64,000 nt of DNA, taken from contig JAWKTT010000003.1 in the NCBI GenBank assembly GCA_041398965.1, positions 62,001 through 126,000 of the forward strand, in the 5' to 3' direction. How positions within the stretch are numbered: position 1 is the first letter of the stretch; each line of letters opens with the position of its first letter. Of the stretch, positions 8,696 to 18,723 are shown piece by piece. This stretch comes from JAWKTT01 sp041398965 (GTDB lineage Bacteria > Planctomycetota > Planctomycetia > Planctomycetales > Planctomycetaceae). The notes below the pieces were generated by a model, which saw only the letters and a program-made list of their open reading frames with translations, did not search any database and was not told the origin of the DNA. Made by a program: the position numbers and the translations under genes.

Positions 8696-10444
8696 TCAGG
8701 TTCCGGCATCGGTCCCTGCCGCCGGAGGAGTCGAGGTTTCCTCAATATTGATCCCTTCCAACGGAGGTGTTGTCGTCGCTGGGGGTTCGGGTGCTGGAGT
8801 GGTTGCCGTCGGGGTCGGATCGGTTGATTCGGGGGTTGAGGTCTCTGCTGGTGCCCCCTCTGTGGCCGGAGTCGTCCCTGCGTCGGCTGGCGAGGCTGGG
8901 TTTCCGGTCTCGGTGGCCTCGGTCGTTTCCGTGTTGCCTGTTTCCGCGTTGCCTTCAGTGGTTGGTGGTGCAGGTTGCACTTCCTCGGCAACGGCATTGC
9001 GAACCGCTGCGGGCTGCTTGAACATCGTAATCAACCCGATGAAATCGAGTCGAACGAGGTCGGAACGTTTCCTCGCGTTGGAATATGGGTCTGTCGTCAC
9101 GGGATTTTGCCCGTCCCCAAGAGGGTCGACACCCCGCACCGGACGCCCTCCGACGTTTCCGTCGTTCGCACGTCCGAGACCCTCTCCGACATTTCCCACT
9201 TTCGGGCCGCTGACGGACCATCCCCCGCCCCCCCCGCCACGATTCCCCGTGAGGTTCCCACGCTCGTTGTTGATGCCGCCAGCCATCGGACGCCCCCCCT
9301 TCGTGGCCCCGGAGATGCGCATGAGATCGTCATCGTCATAGGGGTTATTCGTGATCGTGAAGCGGCCAGTGCGAATCGGCGGGTCCAAGCTGGACAGGGC
9401 GGCAAAGAGGTCGGCGATCTTCGTTTCGTCGATCAGGATGCTCATGTAGAAAGCCCGCTGACGGTAAGGACCAGTCTTCGGATCGCCGACATAGCGACGT
9501 GCCTTCGCAGTCGCTGCTCCAGTGCCCCCCACTGCGATGACCTCTCCGCCCCCATCCGCTGCTGCCGCAGTTTCGTCGACGAGTGATCCGTACTCTTCGG
9601 CAGGATCAAACTCGATCGAGCTTGACAGGAACGAAATTCCACCTTGGCCGTTCGGGTCGTTGGCTCCTCCGACCATCGGCATCCCACCTTCGATGGGAGA
9701 TGTTCCACTCGGATCGGTGGCCGCTTCTGCCGTAACGGTGGTGGTGCCGGACCCTCCGAACAGCGAGATCAGCTTGATCTCGACGATGGGGGACTTGTTC
9801 ACATCTTCGGCCTGATTGACGTTGTTGATTGCCGTCACCAGCATCTTTAACAGCCAGTAATCCTCCTGAGCCTCCAGGATCGCCTCGGAGGGATAGAGGA
9901 CGCCCGTGAGGAACTCGTGTCGGGGGATAGCCGACTGGTCAATGAAGACACGGTTCTTAGTCTTCGATGTCTCGAAACCTTCATCACCGAAGTACAGCAC
10001 AGGGTCGAGCGAATCGTAGAGTCGATTCATTTGAATCGTGTACTGTTGCGGATAGTCGATCGGGACCGACTTCAGGGTAAACTCGAACTTCGCATCAGCC
10101 TCGGCATCGCCGGGATACATGATCTCGCCATTGACGGGGTTCTTGGGGAGCCCCTTTTCGATGAGTGCAGGCCAGGTGTACCACTTCTTCTGGATGTCCC
10201 AAAGTCCCAGAAGTTCTTTCTCGTTCTCCAGGCGGATCTCTTCCGCCAATTCACTCACTCGCTGGGTGAACTTCTCGTTCTCGACATTCCCACTGGCGAC
10301 ACCATTGAGGGCCGTCTCGTAGGCTTCAACCTTGGACTTAGTCAGTTCAAGGACGGCACCATTCGCCGTGAAGTACCCGGCCAGCGCCAAAGGGATGGCC
10401 AAGGCACTCAGGATCCAGAACTTGAGTTTCAGGAGCTTATCCAT
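8696..10444 (-). CDS. PilO-position single-span protein of the PilM-like cluster
   Basis: 582 residues. It starts MDKLLKLKFWILSALAIPLA with a single N-terminal membrane span (about residues 8-28), then a helical, Glu- and Lys-rich stretch (SKVEAYETALNGVASGNVEN) like the coiled coil after the membrane in PilO/PilN proteins, then an alpha/beta soluble region. A Gly-rich block (GNRGGGGGGWSVSGPKVGN) lies around residues 400-420. The last ~80 residues are a Pro/Thr/Glu tail with PATTTPPLEGI-type repeats, probably disordered. Order after pilM, and the topology, suggest a PilO-like role in the assembly platform. The same arrangement is known in Akkermansia (Amuc_1100 region), and similarity to that is inference from architecture. 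Start is the ATG at 10444. Confidence 0.78.
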   Translation of the reverse strand: MDKLLKLKFWILSALAIPLALAGYFTANGAVLELTKSKVEAYETALNGVASGNVENEKFTQRVSELAEEIRLENEKELLGLWDIQKKWYTWPALIEKGLPKNPVNGEIMYPGDAEADAKFEFTLKSVPIDYPQQYTIQMNRLYDSLDPVLYFGDEGFETSKTKNRVFIDQSAIPRHEFLTGVLYPSEAILEAQEDYWLLKMLVTAINNVNQAEDVNKSPIVEIKLISLFGGSGTTTVTAEAATDPSGTSPIEGGMPMVGGANDPNGQGGISFLSSSIEFDPAEEYGSLVDETAAAADGGGEVIAVGGTGAATAKARRYVGDPKTGPYRQRAFYMSILIDETKIADLFAALSSLDPPIRTGRFTITNNPYDDDDLMRISGATKGGRPMAGGINNERGNLTGNRGGGGGGWSVSGPKVGNVGEGLGRANDGNVGGRPVRGVDPLGDGQNPVTTDPYSNARKRSDLVRLDFIGLITMFKQPAAVRNAVAEEVQPAPPTTEGNAETGNTETTEATETGNPASPADAGTTPATEGAPAETSTPESTDPTPTATTPAPEPPATTTPPLEGINIEETSTPPAAGTDAGT

Positions 10445-10590
10445 GATCGATCTCTGTAATGGTGATCCAAAATCGTCAACGTGATCGACGATGTTGGTCG
10501 CTGTGTATTGTTTCAGACGCGAGCCGATTTGGCAAAGTTCCGCGTTTTTTCCAGTAACGCCCTGACATGTTCAAAGTGAGGCAGAATGTG

Positions 10591-12771
10591 TCAAGGCATC
10601 GGCTCTGTCGGCATCGGGTCGGTGGACATGGGGTCGGTAGCTGGGGTTGAGCCATCAGCCGCGGGTGTCTCGGTCCCTTCTGTCGTGGTGCTTCCATCCG
10701 AAGTCTCGGCAGGTGCTGGGTCCCAGGGGGCACGCGGTTCCCGAGCATCGGGCTTCACATATTGAACGACAAACTCAATCACAAAGTGAGACTGCTTCAA
10801 CTCAACAAGTGTCCCGGAATTGGGGGGCGGGTTGGTTCCATTTTCGATCCCCATTGGGTCAATGCCAGGGTTGAAGCCGGGCTGTTCGCCATTCAATCCG
10901 CCTCCGGGACGCTGACCGGAAGTCAGGCGACTCGCCTTGGCATCGACCCGGCCGACCGGATCGTAAAGGACCGTAGTATAGTCGTCGCTCCAGCGGATCG
11001 TCGCCGCCTTGATCCCCAATTTGGCGATCGGAACCGGTGCGTTGTAACCAATCGGCTGAACCTCCCACTCTTGAAGGTTTGCCAATAGCGTGTTTTGCAC
11101 GTACTGCACCAACTGCTTGGTCGAGTCCTCACCATGATGGTAGTGCAGGCCGTCCAGGCTGAAGATGTAACCTTCGCCAGTGGGGGGATTCTCCTTATCC
11201 CACTTCGACAAGAACAGGTCACGTCCGCCAACCTTCAGGGTCTTGTACCAATCACCCACTTCGGCCACATGCCGATTGTTGATCTGTACGATCGTGATTT
11301 GCTCACGTTGGTCAACCGGTTTCTCGGGAGAGGCTCCACTGACGGTGTCTCGGGGGAGACAAGCATTGATCGCCCCGTAAATCTCCATCCACGAGTCATC
11401 TCGAAGACCGGCCACAATCGCTCGGACCCGCCCACGCTCTGCTTCCAAAGCTGCTAACTTCGCATCGTACGCGGACTTGGCACTCCCGATCTTACTGTTG
11501 AATGCGTTGGCTGCTTCGATTGCCCTTTCGAACTCGGGATTGCTGGCCGAACGTAGCGAGTTACCAGAAACGACCATGGACATCGACAGCCCAACCAACA
11601 GGCTGGCAGCAGCTGCGACCGCCCACGGCTTCTTACGGCGGATGATGCGCTCGGTTGCGATCTCCTGAGGCAGCAACGTCGTCTTGATCGAAGTCAGACC
11701 TAATGCCTGCAACGCCAAACCGTAAGGGACCGCAAAGCTCAACATGTTGTCGGCAAACAATGGCGAATTGAGCACCGCATCACCGACCAGTCCCGGAAAC
11801 GTGTCGGGACGCTCCACATCATATTGCAGGTTCTGTTCCAGAAACTTTTGCAGTCCGGCCAGCTTGAAACCGTTCCCCAGTCCCACAACCTTCCGAATCT
11901 TGGCCGAACGATTCACACTCGAGAAGAAACCGATCGACCGCTGAATCTCCGAGACGTAATCGTTGAAGACCGGGCGCAACGCCTGAAACACAGCTCGTGG
12001 GTCGGGGGACTTCGTCGCGTTGAGCTTGAGATGCTCCGCTTTTGCAAAGCTGAGTTTCATCTCTTTTGTCAGCGCCCGGGTGAAGTGGTTCCCCCCGAGT
12101 GGAACGTTGCGAATCCAGATTTTGCTCCCGTTCGAGACGATCAAGGTCGTGTTGTCGCAACCCATGTCGAGCACGATGACGTTCTCTTCCCCATCCGGAG
12201 CCGGTTGCCCAGGGCGGACGTTGAACTCGTCGTAACAGAGCATGTTGTAGAGCGCGAGCGGCGCGATCTGGATCAATTCGAGTTCGAGCTTCGCGTTCTG
12301 GAAAGGTCGCATCTGCTGATAGACCTGTTCCTTCTTCATGGCGAACAAACCGACCTCGGCATCCAGCAGATAACCGCTTTCTTCGACCCCACTCCCGATC
12401 GGTTGATAGTCCCAGATCACCTCGTCGAGGGCGAAGGGGATTTGCTGCTTCGCTTCGTACTTGACGATTTCGGCAAGTTTCCCAGACTCGACGGGGGGCA
12501 GCTGAATGAAGCGGGTCAGCGCCATCTGCCCCGGCACACTGATGGCGATCAGATCGTCTTTGACATCATTGCGAGAGAGAAACGTGTTAATCGCTTCCGG
12601 GATGAGTTCGTCCGGAATCGCATCGGGCTGACTCAGAATCTTCGGAAAAGGGACATAATCAAACGCCATGGCGGCACACTGGCCGGTCCCTTCCAGATAG
12701 CGAATCTTGATCGCCTTAAGTGCCGATTGTCCGACATCGATACCCCAGACTGCACGATTCGTTTCTGCCAT
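10591..12771 (-). CDS. pilM: PilM-type actin-fold ATPase fused to a PilN-like membrane domain
   Basis: 726 residues from the ATG at 12771, which has GAGGCGAAC upstream; an upstream TTG at 12858 lacks support. Residues 1-370 are PilM/FtsA fold: VWGIDVGQSALKAIKI (phosphate-1), VIVLDMGCDNTTLIV (phosphate-2), KVVGLGNGFKLAGLQKFL (adenosine motif), and the PilM-typical YEAKQQIPFALDEVIWDYQ. After it come KKPWAVAAAASLLVGLSMSM, a membrane span near residue 400, and a heptad-rich stretch (NAFNSKIGSAKSAYDAKLAA) like PilN. A soluble domain and a Pro/Thr/Asp-rich tail end it. In type IV pilus systems PilM binds the N-terminal tail of PilN; here the two seem joined in one chain. The following two minus-strand genes probably form an operon with it. 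Confidence 0.87.
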   Translation of the reverse strand: MAETNRAVWGIDVGQSALKAIKIRYLEGTGQCAAMAFDYVPFPKILSQPDAIPDELIPEAINTFLSRNDVKDDLIAISVPGQMALTRFIQLPPVESGKLAEIVKYEAKQQIPFALDEVIWDYQPIGSGVEESGYLLDAEVGLFAMKKEQVYQQMRPFQNAKLELELIQIAPLALYNMLCYDEFNVRPGQPAPDGEENVIVLDMGCDNTTLIVSNGSKIWIRNVPLGGNHFTRALTKEMKLSFAKAEHLKLNATKSPDPRAVFQALRPVFNDYVSEIQRSIGFFSSVNRSAKIRKVVGLGNGFKLAGLQKFLEQNLQYDVERPDTFPGLVGDAVLNSPLFADNMLSFAVPYGLALQALGLTSIKTTLLPQEIATERIIRRKKPWAVAAAASLLVGLSMSMVVSGNSLRSASNPEFERAIEAANAFNSKIGSAKSAYDAKLAALEAERGRVRAIVAGLRDDSWMEIYGAINACLPRDTVSGASPEKPVDQREQITIVQINNRHVAEVGDWYKTLKVGGRDLFLSKWDKENPPTGEGYIFSLDGLHYHHGEDSTKQLVQYVQNTLLANLQEWEVQPIGYNAPVPIAKLGIKAATIRWSDDYTTVLYDPVGRVDAKASRLTSGQRPGGGLNGEQPGFNPGIDPMGIENGTNPPPNSGTLVELKQSHFVIEFVVQYVKPDAREPRAPWDPAPAETSDGSTTTEGTETPAADGSTPATDPMSTDPMPTEPMP

Positions 12772-13454
12772 GTTCGCCTCGCTTGCTGCTGTTATGACGG
12801 GTCGATTCGCCCGCCTTAAAACACGGAACTCTTCACGCTGCTGATTCGTGGCACACAACCAACGCTGCGCAGGAACCGATCATTCGACCCTGTCGCCCCC
12901 CGCTCAGGGTGACAACGCAGATCGCCGCATTGACTCGGTTGCTCTGGTATTCATTCGCTCGCACGTCCAGACCCAGTCGGGGACACCCGAGCACCTTGCG
13001 GGAACCCGCAGGCAGAAAACTCTCAATAAACCAACGTCAGCCTATCCGAGAGGGAGGATGACCGTCAATTCTACTCCGCATTCGCCGTTACGAGAATTCC
13101 GCAAATTCAGTATTTGTCAGACAGATGTCGACACCCGAAGTCGGGGGCCTTTGTGTCCCGGGGAATCCTTCCACTTCCGGAAAAGGTCAACAACGTCCCC
13201 CTCTTGCGAGAGGGTCGCTCACTTCTCCATCGGACATCCCTGTCCCGTCCCGCACACAATCTCTAACCGTTAGACTCACCGACAACCAAAAAAGTTCCCG
13301 CCACTTACCACAGTTCCATCAATCGATCCCTGCGGCAATTCCCTCAGAATCGTTATCATGCTTTTCTGCACCGTTTGAACCACTGGCTCAATCGGTTGAC
13401 AATCTCAGGGTTTCGTGAAGTCATCGACTCGCCATCATCAGAGATCAATCCCTC
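12772..13454. other. Divergent intergenic region between pilM-like gene and GH38-like gene
   Basis: 683 bases between divergently transcribed genes, so both promoters should be here. I see no coding frame, tRNA or strong hairpin. The 12-base palindrome GCGGGAACCCGC near 13000 is the only notable symmetry and may be chance. Confidence 0.4.
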
Positions 13455-16385
13455 ATGACCTACAACGATCTTCTCGTCCTCATCCCCGGACACACCCTCG
13501 ACGACTTTCCTACCGAACTCGGAGAGAAACCGGCAGCGGGGTTGCTCAACGCCTTTGCCGTCATCTGGCATCCCGTCCTCCTCGCCGAAGCAGACCGCTT
13601 CCCACGCTGGCAACGGGCCGATGAACTCACCAGCGTCGACCCGCACCGCATGGTCATCATCCCGACCGCCTGTGGTGACCAAGTCCCCTCGGCCTTTCTC
13701 GAACGGGCTCAGCGGGAGGGGATGAATATCGTGCATGGGATCACCGACCGGGAAGAAATGATCGCCGCGGCCCTCAAGCCCATCCCGGACTGTCCGCAGG
13801 TGGACCCCGACCTCGTCGCCGACTTCCTCGCTCTTGGACATCTCTATCTGCAGACGGAAGTTCTCACCCGGCACATGCGACAATGGGGGAACATCGACGA
13901 ATCGCACATGCAGCGAGAAGCTGTCTCTGCGGCCACCGCAGCCATTCAGAACGATCACGACACAGCCCGCAAGCACCTCAAGCACTGCTTCGACATGCTC
14001 TTTGAAGCCCGCGAACGCTTCTATCCCGTCGAGTGCTACCTCCTCGAACTCTGTCTCGTCTTGCCACGATTGGCCGACGATCACCTCGAAAGGCTCTTAC
14101 AATCCGACACCCCCTTCAGCCTGATGGTCACCGCAGCAGACCTTGATGCCATCGCCTCGCAACGTGAGACCTTCGCGAGAGCCTTACGAGATCGGGTCGA
14201 TGCCGGGTCGCTCGATATCATCGGCGGCGAACTCCATGACGACTGCTCCCCGCTCCTTTCGCTCGGCTCGACACTCTGGAACCTTGAAGCGGGACGCGAA
14301 CTGACCCTCAAGCACCTCAATCAGGCCCCCACCACGTGGGGGAGGCGACGTTTCGGCCTCACCCCACAGACGCCCCAACTCATCAAGCTGTTGGGTTATC
14401 AGTCGGCACTGCACTTCGTCATGGACGATGGCCTCTATCCCGACGAAGAGTTCGCGAAGCTGCAATGGCAAGGGTACGGGACCCGCTCGATTGAAGCCTT
14501 CAGTCGTATCCCCCTCGCAGCAGATTCTGCATCGAGCTTCCTCCGCTTCCCTGTTCGCATGGCCGAGTCCATGGACAACGATCATGTGGCAGCCGTCGTC
14601 TTCGCACGTTGGCCCGAGGTTCGCTCCCCCTGGCTCGAAGACTTCCGCCGGGCAACCCGCTACGCCCCCGTCGTCGGTCGCTTCGGAACCTTTCGGCAGT
14701 TCTTCTCCGAGACCTCATTCGACGGACGTCTCTCGGAGTTCCCAGGGGGCAACTATCTGACGCCATTCCTTGTGCAATCGGTCGCCCGACGTGAACCCCG
14801 TCCTGTCAGCCGGTATGTCGACTACTGGAAGCAACAGCGACAATGGCAACAAGGTGCATTCGCTCACGCCATCACGCAACTCCTGAAGACCGGTCGCATC
14901 ACCCAGACGCATGCCGATCTCCGCCGTCAACTCGAACTCTCCGGCCCCGACCTTCCCGATCCCGACCTCCCTGACGCCGATGCCCCAACCACCAGTCCAC
15001 CCGTCCCCCCAGTCATCGAGCAAGATGTGACTAAGGGACTCGCGACGTTTTGTGATGCCGGACTGAATGGGCTGCAAGAAACACTCCTGAAGAATGCTCC
15101 GCAGCGATCTGGTTTGCTCATCGTCAACCCGCTTGCGTTCAGCCGTCGAGCCGTCGTTGAATGGCCCGAGTCGCTGGCAGTCCCCCCTCCCGATCCCCCC
15201 ATCGTCGGGCGCCAGTTCGTCGGCGGACGTCGACAGATTCAAGTCGACCTCCCCCCCTGCGGCTACGTCTGGCTCCCCGGCGATCACCCCGCCGCATCAC
15301 TCCCTCCGATGCCGAAGATTCCGACCGCCGAAGAGTTCACCCTCAGAAACGACCTGTTCGAGGTGACCCTCAGCGAACGGACCGGTGGCATCGCGTCCAT
15401 CAAGCCGTACACGCGCGGACCCAACCGACTCAGCCAGCAACTTGCCCTTCGCTTCCCAAGAGAGAAGACCTACGAATCTGACCCCGAAACCGGAGCGACG
15501 ACTTCAACATGGTACTCCGCGATGCGGCTCCGCGAGTCCCGCATCCTCGCAACCGGCCCCATGCTCGGATCGATCGAAACCGTCGGAGATCTCGTTGACC
15601 CGACCGACGACAAACTCATCGGCACCTATCGTCAAACCGTCTCCGTCTGGCGAGGCAGCCCCATCATTGAAGTCGACGTCGAGATCGGTCTCGAACAGGC
15701 ACCCGAAGGGGACCCCTGGTCAAATTATGTTGCCGCACGTTTTGCCTGGAGCGACCCCGACAACTCCCTCACCCGTTCGACTCAGGAAGGGTCGCAAGAA
15801 GTCCTCGACCGACAGACCCGCATCGAGGCCCCGAGCTATCTGGAGATTGCCAACGAGTCCGGACGAACGACGATCCTCACCGGTGGACTCAGCTTCCATC
15901 GCAAAATCGAAGACCGGATGCTCGACACGATTCTCGTGACCGAAGGGGAAGCTTTGCGCCGCTTCCGCTTCGGGATCGCCATCGACCATTCGTTCCCAAT
16001 GCAGGCCGCACTCGACTTCGAGTCGGCCCCGCTCTCAACTGTCGTCTCACAAGGACCTCCCCCGGCCGGTGCCGCCGGCTGGCTCCTGCAAATCCCTGCC
16101 AAGAACGTCCAACTCCTGGAAATCCTCCCTCATCGCCCAGTCGAAGCCACGCCGACGAACGATCAAGAGGCCCCCGCATCTCCGGTCTCCGGCTGCCTTC
16201 TACGACTGCTCGAAACCGAAGGCCAGCACAAGAAGTTCCCCCTCCGCAGCTACCGCCCGATCAAGTCCGCCATCCAAGTCGACCTCCTAGGCAACCCCCT
16301 CCACACCTGCACCTTCCAAGAAGGAACCCCCCAAATCGACATCGCCCCTTATGAACTTTGCGACATCAACATCGAGTTCGCCTAA
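13455..16385 (+). CDS. Large glycoside hydrolase 38/57-like protein
   Basis: 976 residues, no signal peptide. The first third (residues ~1-330) carries segments reminiscent of GH57/GH38 (beta/alpha) barrels: IVHGITDREEMIAAAL, LDIIGGELHDDCSPLLSLGS, WGRRRFGLTPQTPQLIKLLG and ALHFVMDDGLYPDEEF. The latter pair resembles the alpha-mannosidase region where the enzyme reads WxxDxFG and positions its acidic catalytic residue. The C-terminal third (from about residue 640, FEVTLSERTGGIASIKPYTR) looks like the beta-sandwich that follows GH38 catalytic domains. I infer an intracellular glycan-acting enzyme; the substrate is unknown and catalytic residues are not assigned. It stands alone on the plus strand. 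The ATG at 13455 is the only good start; the upstream GAGATCAATCCCTC is a weak ribosome-binding site. Confidence 0.75.
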   Translation: MTYNDLLVLIPGHTLDDFPTELGEKPAAGLLNAFAVIWHPVLLAEADRFPRWQRADELTSVDPHRMVIIPTACGDQVPSAFLERAQREGMNIVHGITDREEMIAAALKPIPDCPQVDPDLVADFLALGHLYLQTEVLTRHMRQWGNIDESHMQREAVSAATAAIQNDHDTARKHLKHCFDMLFEARERFYPVECYLLELCLVLPRLADDHLERLLQSDTPFSLMVTAADLDAIASQRETFARALRDRVDAGSLDIIGGELHDDCSPLLSLGSTLWNLEAGRELTLKHLNQAPTTWGRRRFGLTPQTPQLIKLLGYQSALHFVMDDGLYPDEEFAKLQWQGYGTRSIEAFSRIPLAADSASSFLRFPVRMAESMDNDHVAAVVFARWPEVRSPWLEDFRRATRYAPVVGRFGTFRQFFSETSFDGRLSEFPGGNYLTPFLVQSVARREPRPVSRYVDYWKQQRQWQQGAFAHAITQLLKTGRITQTHADLRRQLELSGPDLPDPDLPDADAPTTSPPVPPVIEQDVTKGLATFCDAGLNGLQETLLKNAPQRSGLLIVNPLAFSRRAVVEWPESLAVPPPDPPIVGRQFVGGRRQIQVDLPPCGYVWLPGDHPAASLPPMPKIPTAEEFTLRNDLFEVTLSERTGGIASIKPYTRGPNRLSQQLALRFPREKTYESDPETGATTSTWYSAMRLRESRILATGPMLGSIETVGDLVDPTDDKLIGTYRQTVSVWRGSPIIEVDVEIGLEQAPEGDPWSNYVAARFAWSDPDNSLTRSTQEGSQEVLDRQTRIEAPSYLEIANESGRTTILTGGLSFHRKIEDRMLDTILVTEGEALRRFRFGIAIDHSFPMQAALDFESAPLSTVVSQGPPPAGAAGWLLQIPAKNVQLLEILPHRPVEATPTNDQEAPASPVSGCLLRLLETEGQHKKFPLRSYRPIKSAIQVDLLGNPLHTCTFQEGTPQIDIAPYELCDINIEFA

Positions 16386-16550
16386 CCCCCTCTTCACCAC
16401 TCCTCAAATCACCCCGCCAAAGCCCCTCGACCGCGTCGACGGGACCCACCCCAGTCGTACGAATACCGCAAGAGGTTTAACGCAAAGTCGAAAGAAGAGA
16501 TTGGTGACCAACCCTCGTTCCTAGCGACCTTACATCTCTCCGGCTCTGAT

Positions 16551-18329
16551 TTACCGACGATCATCCGTTTCGGCCTTGTTGGTTTGACTCGCGGCTTTGG
16601 GAAACGCGATGGCGTGCAATCTGTTTCTGGCAAGCATGTAGAGCGTCTCCTCGCAAGCGATTGGGGTGCAGACTGTGCTGTTGCTCTGTTGTAATTCTGC
16701 GATCAACTTGAACTCTTTTGACAATGCAAAGATCGTCAACTCGCCGTCATCATCCGTGACATGCACCTTGCCATCGGCGATGAGCGGTGTGCTATAACAA
16801 GCGGCGAACAGGTCGTGTCTCCAATGGGGTTTTCCTGTGTTGGCATCTACGCAAAAGAGGTAACCAGAGGTGTCGGTGATGAAGAGCAAGTCGTCCTTGA
16901 TGGTGGGGCTGCCGAGTCCGCGGTTGATGTGTGGACAAGGTCCGCCACCGACGTTGAGGTCTTCACTCTGAGAATGCCAAACAACCGCCGACTTCGGGTT
17001 CGGTAGTTCGGCCTCTCCCGCCGCCGTATCGAGGTTTTGATTCCGCCGCGGAGGCAACGGTGCCCCGACGGGTTTGCCCGCGACGACGTTGGCGAAGACT
17101 TGTGTTTCGCTAACGTCACTCCCATCAAGATGCTTCACGGGATCGATGCACCACAGGTCGGCAACTCCGTCACCATGTTCCGGGTCTTGTCCGGTCCGAA
17201 GGTAGACTCTGTTGTTGTGAATGACTGGGATTGCAACATAGCAGTTGCGACGTGCACCAGAATATCCGCCGATTTTCCAGAGGGCTGCTTTCGGGTTGCA
17301 GTCGAACTTCCATAACAACTTTGGGCCGCCGTTGCCGTCACCTTGCGGATCGTAGGCATAGACCCAACCGTCGCCGCAGCCCATTAGCACCATCGGCTGA
17401 CCATTGATGACGCCGTACGTCGGTGAGGACCACGAGCCATGCAACGTTCGTTCGCCTGCGGGCCGGTCCTGCCAGAGAATCTTCCCTGTAGCACGATCCA
17501 AACAGAGCACGTCGGGAGCTTTGGGAGGTGGGGTGACGTGTGTTTCATCGGTTCCATTTCCGGTGATGATGAAGAGACGTTTGCCATCAGTGACGGGCGA
17601 ACAGGTCGATAAGTTGTGCGGCGAGACACCGAGTTCACCCATCAGGTCGAGCTTCCAGACAACATCCCCCTCCGGCTCGGCAGCAACCTCTTCGTCAACG
17701 AACGGTCCATCATTTTCCCCATCGGAAAATCCAGCGACATCAAGGCAAACGACCTCGGCTCGATTCGTGACGTACCACAGTCGTTCCCCTTCAATACAGG
17801 GGGTCGAAACGATTCCCTGAAACGGCCAGTCATGAACCCGACCTGTTGGCAGTTTGGTGGTGGAGTGCTGCCAAAGGAACTTGCCGGTCTGTCGATCGAA
17901 GCAAATCAGGCACCCGAGATCGAAGTCACGGGGGAACCGCTTCACCCACTCCGCCTCATTGTTCGTCCCGACGAAAACACGATCACCCGACACCACGACA
18001 CCCCCCATTGCGACACTCCCTACGTTCGCCGACCAACGAACATTCTCCCGCCGCTCCGTATCCCATTCGGTCGGCAAGTTCGTCGCTGATGAGACATGAT
18101 TCCGATAGGTCGTCCCCCCAAACATCGGCCAGTCACGAACCGGCAGCAGTGGCTGGGCCTCATCAATCGTGCCCCCTCCTGAAGCCGCAACGTCGTCGGC
18201 CATCGCGATACTGGTGGCGAGGAGGAGTGCAACAAGGGCGATGAGCGTGAATCGATGCAGCACCACCAAGCGTCGAACTGGCCGAGATAGCCGAACCATT
18301 GGCAGTCGTTCTGAATTAGTTTCAGTCAT
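16551..18329 (-). CDS. Exported PQQ-type beta-propeller protein
   Basis: 592 residues. AAGAAGG lies 8 bases before the ATG at 18329; the ATG at 18353 is an in-frame alternative. A signal peptide follows (RRLVVLHRFTLIALVALLLA, cleavage probably after AMA). The rest is made of PQQ/BamB-like blades with recurring GRIW-style motifs: CFDRQTGKFLWQHSTTKLP, CLDRATGKILWQDRPAGERT, VYAYDPQGDGNGG, FCVDANTGKPHWRH. The planctomycete phrase VRDWPMFGGTTYRNHVSS opens the mature protein. Such proteins form an eight-bladed propeller in the periplasm; the role is unknown and no PQQ-binding catalytic set was verified. Downstream neighbours are unrelated. Confidence 0.88.
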   Translation of the reverse strand: MTETNSERLPMVRLSRPVRRLVVLHRFTLIALVALLLATSIAMADDVAASGGGTIDEAQPLLPVRDWPMFGGTTYRNHVSSATNLPTEWDTERRENVRWSANVGSVAMGGVVVSGDRVFVGTNNEAEWVKRFPRDFDLGCLICFDRQTGKFLWQHSTTKLPTGRVHDWPFQGIVSTPCIEGERLWYVTNRAEVVCLDVAGFSDGENDGPFVDEEVAAEPEGDVVWKLDLMGELGVSPHNLSTCSPVTDGKRLFIITGNGTDETHVTPPPKAPDVLCLDRATGKILWQDRPAGERTLHGSWSSPTYGVINGQPMVLMGCGDGWVYAYDPQGDGNGGPKLLWKFDCNPKAALWKIGGYSGARRNCYVAIPVIHNNRVYLRTGQDPEHGDGVADLWCIDPVKHLDGSDVSETQVFANVVAGKPVGAPLPPRRNQNLDTAAGEAELPNPKSAVVWHSQSEDLNVGGGPCPHINRGLGSPTIKDDLLFITDTSGYLFCVDANTGKPHWRHDLFAACYSTPLIADGKVHVTDDDGELTIFALSKEFKLIAELQQSNSTVCTPIACEETLYMLARNRLHAIAFPKAASQTNKAETDDRR

Positions 18330-18400
18330 TCGAGATACCTTCTTGTGAGCCATTTCAGGTCGGTTTCACCGGCGGCGGCGTTCCGGCGGCGGTGTTCCTC

Positions 18401-18700
18401 TTACTTCTGTTGATCGGGGGGATGTTGTTCTCGGTCTTTCGCGTCTGGGGTCTTTCCGAGCAGTGCGTAGCGAGCGAAGTCGATGAGTCCCGTAAATCGA
18501 AATGCCGGATCAACGTAATGTTCGATCACATAGAACGCAAAGTAGTACGCCCGACAGAAGGCCCAAATCGTCATCATTAGAAGAAGGACGGACGTCACCT
18601 GGGGCGTCCGAACAATCAACAATCCACCCGCAAGGAAACCCAAAACGACGAACAGCAACCCCTTCAGCCAAAGCACTCGATGGTTCGTCAGATTCGCCAT
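18401..18700 (-). CDS. Small membrane protein, two hydrophobic spans
   Basis: 99 residues from the ATG at 18700, which has GGAGAGGGC directly upstream. The segments WLKGLLFVVLGFLAGGLLIV and VTSVLLLMMTIWAFCRAYYF are hydrophobic and likely span the membrane as a hairpin, followed by YVIEHYVDPAFRFTGLIDFA and a charged, Gln-rich tail. This short, aromatic-rich layout is common among planctomycete membrane proteins of unknown role. The gene sits 71 bases downstream of the beta-propeller gene's 5' end but is transcribed the same way, so it may be first in that unit. No function inferred. Confidence 0.72.
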   Translation of the reverse strand: MANLTNHRVLWLKGLLFVVLGFLAGGLLIVRTPQVTSVLLLMMTIWAFCRAYYFAFYVIEHYVDPAFRFTGLIDFARYALLGKTPDAKDREQHPPDQQK

Positions 18701-18723
18701 GCCCTCTCCATGTCTAGCGGCTG

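Noticed and set aside
11824..12819. Plus-strand ORF of 331 residues
   Set aside because: Antisense to the clear PilM-fold gene; no recognisable domain.
13356..14084. Minus-strand ORF of 242 residues
   Set aside because: Overlaps the start of the GH38-like gene on the opposite strand and has no recognisable features.
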